From assembly GCA_003518245.1 (NCBI GenBank), contig DOZA01000380.1:1-14193 (forward strand): 14,193 nucleotides of DNA, written 5' to 3'. The DNA is from Bacteroidales bacterium. Lineage in GTDB: Bacteria > Bacteroidota > Bacteroidia > Bacteroidales > VadinHA17. The translations under genes and the position numbers were made by a program. A model generated the notes under the pieces. The model worked only from the letters and a program-made list of their open reading frames with translations. It did not search any database and was not told the DNA's origin. Positions 7,401 through 14,193 of this stretch are shown here, in pieces. Positions within the stretch are counted from its first letter, which is position 1, and each line of letters opens with the position of its first letter.

Positions 7401-9871
7401 GAACAGATATCAGGACTATTGCTGAAATCACCGGATCTGTTTCTATTGGCGATCCGGCACTGGAGATCAATGAGATACTTATAGATTCAAGGAAAGTATA
7501 CGAATTATCTGCAGGTACAATGTTTATTGCCCTGAAAAGTGAAAACAATGACGGGCACAGGTATATACCTGATATGTACAGGGCAGGAGTAAGGATATTC
7601 CTTGTTTCTGGCAAGTATTTCAAGGTGAGGGAAAACGAATACCCCGGTGCTGGTTTTATTATTACTGAAGATACCCTGGCAGCACTCCATAAAATTGCTG
7701 AATGGAAAAGGAATAACTACAAGGGGCTACTGATTTCCATTACCGGAAGCAATGGTAAAACAATAATTAAAGAATGGCTGTCTGATATACTCGGGAAACA
7801 TGAAAACGTAATACGCAGCCCCAGAAGCTATAATTCACAGGTAGGTGTGCCCCTTTCACTCTGGAACCTGAGTAATGAATATAATACTGCAATAATAGAA
7901 GCTGGCATGTCAAAACCGGGAGAAATAGGTAAACTGGAAAAAATAATAAAGCCACACATTGGGATTTTTTCACACATAGGAGAGGCACACCAGGAAAATT
8001 TCACAAACATAGAGGAAAAAATTAATGAGAAACTGGGTCTCTTTATAAATTCTGAGGTAATAATTTACCCTGAAGATAAAGAAGAAATCCATGATATAAT
8101 AATCAAGGATAAGCGGCTGCAGGGGAAGAAACTGTTCAGCTGGTCGGCATACAATAATAAAGCCGATATAAACATTATACCTGATTTGCAATCAGCTGGT
8201 AGTTCAAAATTGATTGTTAAAAGTAATAATAAAGAATTTTCATGTGAAATACCTTTCTCCGACAGGGCATCAGTAGATAATATTTCAACAGTCATTGCCA
8301 CCCTTGTATTTCTGGATATGGATAGTAAAATGATAACAGAAGGTATTAAAGACCTTTATCCCGTAGCAATGAGAATGGAACAGAAAGAAGGTATAAATAA
8401 TTGCCTGTTGCTCGAGGATTTCTATAATTCTGACCCAGGCTCATTGCGCATAGCTATTGAACACCTTAAGGGAATATCCGGTAAGGATATGACATTGATA
8501 CTCTCTGATTTTATCCAGGGTAAAAGAAACAGGGAAGAACTATACAGAGAGGTGGCAGGGGATATTAAAAAGGCAGGTGTCAGGAGGCTGGTTGCTATAG
8601 GCAACGATTTGAAAAAATTCATGAGCCACTTCAAAATTGAAGATGCTGTTTTCTATAATGACACTGATGATTTTATCAAATCATTCTCAACTGATGAATT
8701 CAGGGATGAAGCAATCTTACTTAAGGGAGCAAGAATCTTTGAGTTCGAACGTATAGGACGACTCCTGGAACTGAAAACTCATCAGACACAGCTTGAAATA
8801 AATCTTAATTCGGTGATAGCAAACCTGAATACTTTCAGGTCATATCTTAACAAAAACACAGGCATAATGGCAATGGTAAAAGCCTTTGCCTATGGTGCCG
8901 GGCCAAAGGAAATCTCTGAATGGTTGGCATATAATGGTATTGATTACCTGGCTGTGGCTTATCCTGATGAAGGGATAAACCTGAGGAAAGAGGGAATAAG
9001 GAGCCGCATAATGGTTATGAGTCCTGATCCTTGCTCACTAAGGTCATTACTTGAATATGATCTTGAACCTGAGATATATAACCAGGAAATACTTGATGCT
9101 TTTATTAATGAAGTTAAACGATATGGATTAAATAACTATCCGATACATATAAAGATAGATACAGGAATGCATCGACTTGGTTTTATGGAAAAAGATATTG
9201 GTAAGATGACTGATATCCTGTCAGATTGTAAAACGATAAAGATAGCATCTGTTTTTTCCCACCTGGCCGCAGCTTATGATACCGGCATGGATGAATATAC
9301 ACATGTCCAGGCAGATATTTTTATCAGGATATGTAATTATATCCAGGATCATACAGGAGCAGTATTTATCAGGCACTTGCTTAACTCGGCGGGTATTATT
9401 AGGTTTCCACAGTACCAGTTCGATATGGTCAGACTGGGTATCGGACTGTACGGCATAATGGAAGTGAGTATGAAGGGGCTTAAGACCGGACCTGCTTTCT
9501 ATACCCGTATTTCACAGGTAAAAACCCTAAAGGCAGGTGAGGGCCTGGGCTACGGGTTAAAAAGTAAAAGCGGAAAAAAAAGAACTATAGCAATACTCCC
9601 AGTTGGGTATGCCGATGGACTCAGAAGGACCATGGGGCAGGGCAAAGGCAGGGTGTTTTGCAAGGGTCATTACCTGCCTGTTATCGGTAATGTGTGTATG
9701 GACATGTGTATGATAGACATAACAGGGAAAAAACTCAGCCCGGGGGATAAGGTTGAGATATTTGGCGACAATATATCTATAAATGAAGTGGCAGGTATAT
9801 GTGATACCATTCCTTATGAAATACTAACAGGAATACCTGCAAGGGTAAAAAGAATCTTCCTGTTCGAATGA
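7397..9871 (+). CDS. murF-alr: Bifunctional UDP-MurNAc-tripeptide:D-Ala-D-Ala ligase / alanine racemase
   Basis: A fusion typical of Bacteroidota that makes D-alanine from L-alanine and adds D-Ala-D-Ala to UDP-MurNAc-tripeptide, the last cytoplasmic peptidoglycan precursor step. Residues 1 to about 455 are MurF, with the ATP-binding loop ITGSNGKT (115-122), [21 protein letters not shown] and the [11 protein letters not shown] segment that replaces the usual DxYNANP motif. Residues from about 462 are Alr, a PLP barrel plus C-terminal beta domain. The Schiff-base lysine is Lys495 in [11 protein letters not shown], and the second catalytic base is Tyr719 in [15 protein letters not shown]-like and VGYADGLRR segments also match Alr. 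Both halves look complete, in frame and active. Translation starts at TTG, supported by an AGGAGG 4 bases upstream, and overlaps the tdk stop. The stop codon directly abuts the stop of the opposing Crp/Fnr gene. Confidence 0.96.
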   Translation: MRTDIRTIAEITGSVSIGDPALEINEILIDSRKVYELSAGTMFIALKSENNDGHRYIPDMYRAGVRIFLVSGKYFKVRENEYPGAGFIITEDTLAALHKIAEWKRNNYKGLLISITGSNGKTIIKEWLSDILGKHENVIRSPRSYNSQVGVPLSLWNLSNEYNTAIIEAGMSKPGEIGKLEKIIKPHIGIFSHIGEAHQENFTNIEEKINEKLGLFINSEVIIYPEDKEEIHDIIIKDKRLQGKKLFSWSAYNNKADINIIPDLQSAGSSKLIVKSNNKEFSCEIPFSDRASVDNISTVIATLVFLDMDSKMITEGIKDLYPVAMRMEQKEGINNCLLLEDFYNSDPGSLRIAIEHLKGISGKDMTLILSDFIQGKRNREELYREVAGDIKKAGVRRLVAIGNDLKKFMSHFKIEDAVFYNDTDDFIKSFSTDEFRDEAILLKGARIFEFERIGRLLELKTHQTQLEINLNSVIANLNTFRSYLNKNTGIMAMVKAFAYGAGPKEISEWLAYNGIDYLAVAYPDEGINLRKEGIRSRIMVMSPDPCSLRSLLEYDLEPEIYNQEILDAFINEVKRYGLNNYPIHIKIDTGMHRLGFMEKDIGKMTDILSDCKTIKIASVFSHLAAAYDTGMDEYTHVQADIFIRICNYIQDHTGAVFIRHLLNSAGIIRFPQYQFDMVRLGIGLYGIMEVSMKGLKTGPAFYTRISQVKTLKAGEGLGYGLKSKSGKKRTIAILPVGYADGLRRTMGQGKGRVFCKGHYLPVIGNVCMDMCMIDITGKKLSPGDKVEIFGDNISINEVAGICDTIPYEILTGIPARVKRIFLFE

Positions 9872-10582
9872 TCAGCCCAGTGTACTTATCCTGCTTAACT
9901 TGGGGGGATCAAGTATCTTTATTTTTCTCCCGTCAATCGATATGACATTTTCAGAAGCAAATGTCGAAAGTGTCCTTATTGCATTGGATGTTGTCATATT
10001 CGATAGATTGGCAATGTCTTCCCTTGAAAGATATGCCCTTATGGTTTTACCATCTTTTTCATAACCATAAGTATCTTTTAATACTATCAGCGATTCAGCA
10101 AGCCTCCCCCTTATATGTTTTTGCGTCAGTGAAACTGTCCGGCTATTTGAAAAGCCGAGCTCCAGGGATAACATCTTGATTATCTTAATTGATAAATCGG
10201 GACTGTTCTTAACAAGGTTGAAAAATGCATCTTTTTCAATAATACATATTGTGGAATCTTCAATAGCAATGGCTGAGGCTGAATACGACGCAACTGCAAA
10301 CATTGCCCTGAAACCCAGCAGGTTAGCCGGCCTTACCATCCTCAGTATTTGCTCACGGCCACCTACACCTTCTTTGAATATCTTTACTTTTCCACTGGCA
10401 AGGCTTATCAGCCCCGGTGGTTTTTCTCCTTCCTTAAATATGATTTCTCCTTTGCGATAATGTGCGTAAGAATGATTTCTTACCAGTATATCTCTCTCGG
10501 AAACTTTCAGATTTCTGAAAATCGATCCAGGGTCTTCAATGCAACTCTGGATGTAATGGTTTTTGTATAATGTTGTTTTCAT
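9872..10582 (-). CDS. Crp/Fnr-family transcriptional regulator
   Basis: A 236-residue regulator with an N-terminal cyclic-nucleotide-binding-type beta-roll (about 37-125; KGEIIFKEGEKPPGLISLASGKVKIF), a dimerisation helix (about 128-150) and a C-terminal winged helix-turn-helix (about 155-225). The recognition helix reads MTTSNAIRTLSTF and so lacks the classical E-x-x-S-R of CRP and FNR. The N-terminal part has a single early Cys (Cys14) and no FNR-type cysteine cluster, so an oxygen-sensing 4Fe-4S centre is unlikely. The CRP cAMP-contact RS pair is also not evident. The effector (heme, NO, none, or another ligand) cannot be read from the sequence. The gene lies 214 bp downstream of nadE on the same strand. 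It has a candidate -7 element and two matching palindromes upstream, which suggests that it binds its own promoter. Confidence 0.9.
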   Translation of the reverse strand: MKTTLYKNHYIQSCIEDPGSIFRNLKVSERDILVRNHSYAHYRKGEIIFKEGEKPPGLISLASGKVKIFKEGVGGREQILRMVRPANLLGFRAMFAVASYSASAIAIEDSTICIIEKDAFFNLVKNSPDLSIKIIKMLSLELGFSNSRTVSLTQKHIRGRLAESLIVLKDTYGYEKDGKTIRAYLSREDIANLSNMTTSNAIRTLSTFASENVISIDGRKIKILDPPKLSRISTLG

Positions 10583-10589
10583 TTAAGCT

Positions 10590-10605
10590 TATGTTACAGA
10601 ACATA
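10590..10605. promoter_or_regulatory. Palindromic operator candidate TATGTT-ACAG-AACATA (proximal)
   Basis: Perfect 6 bp inverted arms with a 4 bp spacer, 8 bp upstream of the Crp/Fnr start codon and overlapping its predicted transcription start. A 5-4-5 architecture fits Crp/Fnr dimers, which bind inverted pentamers, but the half-site ATGTT differs from FNR (TTGAT) and CRP (TGTGA). A second copy lies about 117 bp upstream. Negative autoregulation is inferred from position. Confidence 0.55.
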
Positions 10606-10607
10606 TA

Positions 10608-10615
10608 CAAAAATA
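10608..10615 (-). promoter_or_regulatory. Candidate -7 promoter element of the Crp/Fnr gene
   Basis: The minus strand reads TATTTTTG, a perfect TAnnTTTG match, about 25 bp upstream of the ATG at 10582. A TTTG at 10630-10633 is a possible -33 element, but the spacing of 14 bp is shorter than the usual 17-23 bp. The transcription start would fall near 10601, inside the palindrome at 10590-10605. Confidence 0.45.
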
Positions 10616-10707
10616 ATAAAAGATGCTTACAAATGCTAAATTAACATTTTTTAACACATTCATTAACAGGGCGTTGTAAAGCTCACGATTACAGATTATT
10701 ACTTTGT

Positions 10708-10721
10708 ATGTTTTAGAACAT
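10708..10721. promoter_or_regulatory. Palindromic operator candidate ATGTT-TTAG-AACAT (distal)
   Basis: Same 5 bp arms and 4 bp spacer as the site at 10591-10604, and both spacers end in AG when read on the plus strand. It sits between nadE and the Crp/Fnr gene, about 125 bp upstream of the latter, and directly downstream of a near-consensus plus-strand -7 element (TTACTTTG, 10699-10706). The two copies in a 214 bp gap argue for a real binding site. Confidence 0.5.
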
Positions 10722-10768
10722 GCCTGGTAGGTAAACCTGTATCAATATAACATTTTTTTAAAGAAATG

Positions 10769-10795
10769 GCTTAAGCAGATTTATTCTAAATAAAT
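10769..10795 (-). terminator. AT-rich hairpins after nadE, possible weak terminator
   Basis: Directly behind the nadE stop, 7 bp perfect arms ATTTATT/AATAAAT around CTA lie at 10779-10795, followed in the nadE direction by the palindrome GCTTAAGC (10769-10776) and a short T-stretch. The main stem contains no G-C pair, so termination strength is doubtful. Confidence 0.3.
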
Positions 10796-10796
10796 T

Positions 10797-12446
10797 TTAG
10801 TATATGCCTACGAGCGGCATTCTCCTTCCAATGCCGAAAGCTTTACTCGAGATTCTGAGGATGGGAGGTGCCTGGAAACGTTTATATTCATTCCTGTTTA
10901 CCAGATCGGTTATACTCTTTACCAGTTCAGGGCTTAATGATCTGCCTGTAATATCAGACACAGGTTTTTGCAATTCGATATATTGATAGAGTATTGAGTC
11001 CAGTATTTCATAATCGGGCAGGGAATCGGAATCTTTCTGTCCGGGACGCAGTTCAGCCGATGGTGGTTTATTTATGATATTAGCGGGTATAACAGTATTA
11101 TCATTGTTTATATAATCGGCAAGCTGGTAAATATCGGTTTTATATACATCACCGAGTACAGAAATACTTCCTGCCATATCTCCGTAGAGGGTGCTGTAAC
11201 CTACAGCAGTTTCACTCTTATTGGAAGTATTAAGCAGGATATTTTCAAACTTGTTTGAGACAGCCATCAGCATAATACTCCGTAATCTGGCCTGAATATT
11301 TTCTTCTGTAACATCTGCAGGCAGATCTTTCATAATATCCGATAGTGATTCTTCTATTGCGCTATATGCTTTCTCAATGTTGATAATATCATATTGAACT
11401 TCCAGGTTATTGCATAGGGAGACAGCATCATCAACTGAATGCTTACTTGAATACATTGAAGGTAATAACAGTGCTCTCACTTTTGATGGACCAAGTGCTC
11501 TGGCAGCCAGGCAGAGGCAAACAGCTGAGTCAATTCCACCTGACAGTCCAAGAACGGCAGACCTGAAATTCATCTTTTCGAAATAGTCCTTCAGCCCCAG
11601 TATTAGTGCAGAATAGATCATTTCAATACGGTTAGGTTCATACTTGACCGCAGTACTGCTTTTCATCACCTCAGATAGCTCAAAGCTGTCGGTATGTTCA
11701 GTGAATGAAGGGAAGATATCAATAATATTTCCCCCAGGACCCACAACCATTGAATTTCCTTCAAAGATAAGGTCGGTATTGGCTCCAACCTGGTTAACCA
11801 TAAACAGGGGAATTTTATACATGGAAGCCTTGTCAGTAAATATTTTCACCTTGCTCTTGATCTTTGTATGGGAGAAAGGAGATGCAGAAATATTGATAAT
11901 TATATCAGGCCTGAGCTTTGACAGTTCGTTCAAGGGTGACACAGAATACATCCTCGTGCTGCTGAACTCATTCTCAAAGCCCTGCTCATCCCATAGATCT
12001 TCACAGATTGTAACAGCCAGCTTTTTCTCCTTTAGCTTGATTGTTTTAAAAACATTTGATGGTTCGAAATACCTGTATTCATCAAATATATCGTATGTTG
12101 GAAGCAAACTTTTATAAACTATATCGCTGATTTCCCCATCATTGAGAATATAAGCTGCATTATACAGTTTTTTACCGCTGTGGTTCCTGTTTATCGCCGG
12201 TGCTCCAACGATAGCCATTATACCTTTGCATTCAGTGGTAATTCTATTGATATACTCTTTGCATTTTACAATAAAATCACGGTGTTCGAGCAAATCATGA
12301 GGAGGATAACCCGTAAGCGAAAGTTCAGAGAAGACTATCAGATCCGATTTATCTTTAATCGCCTTTCGTATAGCATCAATTATTAGCTTACTATTTCTTT
12401 CAAAATTGCCAACATGATAGTTGATCTGTGCCAGAGTTATTTTCAT
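10797..12446 (-). CDS. nadE: Glutamine-dependent NAD(+) synthetase
   Basis: Final step of NAD biosynthesis: ATP-dependent amidation of nicotinic acid adenine dinucleotide, using ammonia channelled from glutamine. The 549 residues carry an N-terminal nitrilase-type glutaminase domain (about 1-265) with the Glu-Lys-Cys triad visible as Glu41 (FSELSLTGYPP), Lys112 (YKSLLPTYDIFDEYRYF) and Cys148 (VTICEDLWDE). The synthetase domain (about 275-549) has the PP-loop SGGIDS (302-307), NTSNKSE and GYSTLYGDMAGSISVLGD for NaAD/ATP binding, and the NKPPSAELRPGQKDSDSLPDYEILD loop. Length is normal for the two-domain form and all key residues are present. The start is 11 bp after the PorT-like gene's stop, implying one transcript from the promoter region near 13145. 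Confidence 0.97.
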   Translation of the reverse strand: MKITLAQINYHVGNFERNSKLIIDAIRKAIKDKSDLIVFSELSLTGYPPHDLLEHRDFIVKCKEYINRITTECKGIMAIVGAPAINRNHSGKKLYNAAYILNDGEISDIVYKSLLPTYDIFDEYRYFEPSNVFKTIKLKEKKLAVTICEDLWDEQGFENEFSSTRMYSVSPLNELSKLRPDIIINISASPFSHTKIKSKVKIFTDKASMYKIPLFMVNQVGANTDLIFEGNSMVVGPGGNIIDIFPSFTEHTDSFELSEVMKSSTAVKYEPNRIEMIYSALILGLKDYFEKMNFRSAVLGLSGGIDSAVCLCLAARALGPSKVRALLLPSMYSSKHSVDDAVSLCNNLEVQYDIINIEKAYSAIEESLSDIMKDLPADVTEENIQARLRSIMLMAVSNKFENILLNTSNKSETAVGYSTLYGDMAGSISVLGDVYKTDIYQLADYINNDNTVIPANIINKPPSAELRPGQKDSDSLPDYEILDSILYQYIELQKPVSDITGRSLSPELVKSITDLVNRNEYKRFQAPPILRISSKAFGIGRRMPLVGIY

Positions 12447-12457
12447 TGAGCTGATGA

Positions 12458-13144
12458 TTAAAAGTTTAATCCTATCCTGAAACGTATTATACGATTACTA
12501 ATCTTATCACTGGGTTGCCCGTTGTTATCTTTGGTAACATCAAGGAAGTTATCTTCATAAGCTACTCCGAAAGCTATTGATGTACTGCCGCCGAGCGAAT
12601 ATTCAGCTCCGAGTGTGATATTGTAACCCAGGTTGAAAATTTTAAGCTCTTCTGTAATACTTTCATTTTCTATATTTTGTGAAGGTATATCCCCTTTCCC
12701 ACTTATCAATACTTTAGGACTCATCGCGGCATTAGCAAAGAAAGTCATATATCCAATCTGGTTTGTTTTGAGCTTGACTCCCAGTGGGACAGCCAGGTAA
12801 CGTAATTTATATGTAATATTATCGCCGGCATATAGCTCGGTCTGTGAGTTTTTTAATCTTATTAATAATGTATCAGAATAGTTAAGCCTGCCTGATGTAT
12901 TTACAATGCTGATTCCTGTTGAGAAAGCATAGTTACTTGCGAAATACCTGTCGAGGGTAAGACCAAATGCAAAGCCGGGACGGGCTCCATCATTTACTGT
13001 GACTTCCGTATCTGATGAAAACCAGCTTATAAGAGGTTCGGCATAAAGGCCAAACTGAATACTCTGAGAAAAAGATTTTTGCGGTATAGTGCTGATTATT
13101 AAGCTTATCAGCATAATTTTTATGAGATGTATCCTTACTTTCAT
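12458..13144 (-). CDS. PorT-like outer membrane beta-barrel protein
   Basis: A 228-residue protein with an N-terminal signal peptide (basic MKVRIHLIK, hydrophobic core LISLIIST, likely cleavage after SFS at residue 26). The mature part is made of alternating beta-strands with typical barrel turns (FGLYAEPLISWF, YLAVPLGVKLKT, FNLGYNITLGAEYSL, SIAFGVAYED) and ends RIIRFRIGLNF, with a terminal Phe as in outer membrane barrels. This matches the PorT/outer-membrane-barrel-2 type of Bacteroidota. It is probably a paralogue and not the PorT of type IX secretion, because I do not see that protein's conserved N-terminal pattern. It is the first gene of an apparent unit with nadE and is divergent from gldB. 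Its function is not known. Confidence 0.82.
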   Translation of the reverse strand: MKVRIHLIKIMLISLIISTIPQKSFSQSIQFGLYAEPLISWFSSDTEVTVNDGARPGFAFGLTLDRYFASNYAFSTGISIVNTSGRLNYSDTLLIRLKNSQTELYAGDNITYKLRYLAVPLGVKLKTNQIGYMTFFANAAMSPKVLISGKGDIPSQNIENESITEELKIFNLGYNITLGAEYSLGGSTSIAFGVAYEDNFLDVTKDNNGQPSDKISNRIIRFRIGLNF

Positions 13145-13297
13145 TTCAGTTATATTGAGGATTTGTAATTATTTACTTTCTTATTTTTATATTGGATACT
13201 GCGAAAATAAGAATTATATATTATTCAATTGTAAACGGTTTTTACGCTATCATAAAAAAAAGCAATATTTTTGCTTCCTGTAATGATATACATAACA
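13145..13297. promoter_or_regulatory. Divergent promoter region, PorT-like gene and gldB
   Basis: An AT-rich 153 bp gap. For gldB, TATTTTTG at 13266-13273 is a perfect plus-strand TAnnTTTG, about 25 bp before the ATG at 13298. For the PorT-like gene, TATTTTCG on the minus strand (13202-13209) is a one-mismatch -7 candidate. Neither has a clear -33 element. Confidence 0.4.
13260..13276 (-). terminator. AAGCAA/TTGCTT hairpin with T8 tract on minus strand
   Basis: Perfect 6 bp arms with a 5 bp loop are followed on the minus strand by eight Ts (13252-13259), which looks like an intrinsic terminator facing away from gldB. The stem has only two G-C pairs. It overlaps the gldB -7 candidate, so it may be a coincidence, or it may block antisense transcription from within gldB. 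Confidence 0.35.
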
Positions 13298-14193
13298 ATG
13301 AGTAATTTCATAAAAATAGTATCGTTTATACTACTTTCATTTTTCATCTTTTCATGTGGTGACAGTCATTATTCCATCGGGAAAAAACTACCTGAGCCAG
13401 ATATTAAAATACTGAGGCTTGAAAAAGACCTTTTTTCAACTGATCCTGCCACACTACCTTCAATGAAGGACAGCCTGTCATCAAGGTATGGTTCATTCCT
13501 GCAATTATTTGCATATGTAATTGATGCCGGCAATTTGAATAACAGTACAGCATTTAATAAATTAGTTGCTTTTGTTACTGATCGATACAATTACGGGGTT
13601 TATGAATCTGTTATGGATATTTATCCTGACATAAATTTTTATGAGAAAGAGTTTGAGGCAGCATGGGCAAAATACAGCTATTATTTTCCTGACTCGGTCA
13701 TACCACGAATATATACTTTTATATCAGGGTTCAATAATAGTATTATAGTAGGTGATTCTATACTGGCAATTGGTCTTGACAGGTATCTCGGGGCAGGTAA
13801 TACTTATTATACCCAGATGGGTATTTATAATTACCTTTCCTTGAAAATGGTTCCTGAAAAGATTGTCCCTGATGCTATGTATGCATGGGCAAAAGCTGGA
13901 TGGCCATATTCTTCAGCATATTCGCCCGGGGACCTGCTGTCTGAAATGCTATATGAGGGCAAGCTACATTATTTTTCCAAATGCATGCTTTATGAATATC
14001 CTGATTCAATGCTTTTTGGATTTACTGCAGACCAGATGATGTTCTGTAGAAATAATGAATACAGGATGTGGGAATATCTTATAGAGCATGATATGCTTTT
14101 CAGTACTGATTTGATGCTTATACGTAAATTAACTGGTGAAGCACCTTTTACTTCATATTTCACTTCTGAATCGCCGGGAAAAGCATGTGTCTG
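13298..14193 (+). CDS. gldB: Gliding motility lipoprotein GldB, 5' part (3' end outside window)
   Basis: GldB is an envelope lipoprotein needed for gliding in Flavobacterium and found with the type IX secretion/gliding gene set; its biochemical role is unclear. About 298 residues are visible before the window ends; the family is about 320-350 long. The start at 13298 gives a lipoprotein signal peptide with a hydrophobic core (IVSFILLSFFIF) and a relaxed lipobox IFSC with Cys20 as the acylated residue. An in-frame ATG five codons upstream (13283) is an alternative. Family signatures seen are KILRLEKDLF near the mature N-terminus, then IPRIYTFISGFN, the DSILAIGLDRYLG segment and YNYLSLKMVPEKI. 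The gene is divergent from the PorT-like/nadE unit. It suggests, but does not prove, that the organism glides or secretes by type IX, since many non-gliding Bacteroidota keep gldB. Confidence 0.93.
   Translation, partial: MSNFIKIVSFILLSFFIFSCGDSHYSIGKKLPEPDIKILRLEKDLFSTDPATLPSMKDSLSSRYGSFLQLFAYVIDAGNLNNSTAFNKLVAFVTDRYNYGVYESVMDIYPDINFYEKEFEAAWAKYSYYFPDSVIPRIYTFISGFNNSIIVGDSILAIGLDRYLGAGNTYYTQMGIYNYLSLKMVPEKIVPDAMYAWAKAGWPYSSAYSPGDLLSEMLYEGKLHYFSKCMLYEYPDSMLFGFTADQMMFCRNNEYRMWEYLIEHDMLFSTDLMLIRKLTGEAPFTSYFTSESPGKACV

Noticed and set aside
9898..9925. ACTTG-N7-CAAGT hairpin followed by a T-rich stretch, as a terminator for murF-alr
   Set aside because: The stem is only 5 bp with two G-C pairs, the T-tract is interrupted, and the bases are explained by codons of the Crp/Fnr C-terminus.
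11644..12117. 157-codon plus-strand ORF opposite nadE
   Set aside because: It is antisense to the conserved glutaminase domain of nadE and has no start signal or family resemblance.
1..14193. CRISPR array, transposon, toxin-antitoxin, phage-defence or biosynthetic cluster
   Set aside because: No repeat-spacer pattern, transposase, terminal inverted repeats, defence domains or biosynthetic enzymes are seen; every large ORF belongs to a core or envelope family of Bacteroidota, apart from the unassigned 221-residue protein.

Overview
The window looks like ordinary core chromosome of a member of the Bacteroidota, most likely of Bacteroidales/Marinilabiliales type. The evidence is the gene content: a fused MurF-alanine racemase, a DUF5686-type outer membrane protein with an N-terminal carboxypeptidase-regulatory-like domain, a PorT-like barrel, and the gliding/type IX secretion lipoprotein GldB. 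AT-rich intergenic DNA, mostly weak Shine-Dalgarno signals and matches to the Bacteroidota -7 promoter element (TAnnTTTG) agree with this. The placement is inferred from gene families only. No rRNA, tRNA, insertion sequence, CRISPR array, prophage or plasmid gene was seen.

Layout from left to right. Positions 1-2515 (+) hold the 3' part of dnaB (replicative helicase) and rmuC (predicted recombination nuclease). Positions 2508-6731 (-) hold a Bacteroidota-specific conserved hypothetical, rsmI (16S rRNA methyltransferase) one base behind it, and a large DUF5686 outer membrane protein after a 206 bp gap. rmuC and the DUF5686 gene converge and overlap by 8 bp. A 75 bp divergent promoter region (6732-6806) separates this block from 6807-9871 (+), which holds tdk (thymidine kinase) and the murF-alr fusion, overlapping by 4 bp. 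Positions 9872-13144 (-) hold, in transcription order, a PorT-like barrel gene, nadE (glutamine-dependent NAD synthetase) and, after 214 bp, a Crp/Fnr-family regulator whose stop codon abuts that of murF-alr. A second divergent region (13145-13297) leads to gldB (+), which runs off the right edge.

Most genes serve housekeeping roles: replication and repair (dnaB, rmuC, tdk), translation (rsmI), peptidoglycan precursor synthesis (murF-alr supplies D-alanine and ligates D-Ala-D-Ala) and NAD synthesis (nadE). The rest concern the Bacteroidota envelope (DUF5686 protein, PorT-like barrel, GldB). The most notable non-coding signal is a pair of identical-consensus palindromes, ATGTT-N4-AACAT, in the gap upstream of the Crp/Fnr gene. 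One of them overlaps the predicted transcription start, which suggests autoregulation through a site unlike the classical CRP or FNR boxes. I found no evidence for a wholly new multi-gene system here.
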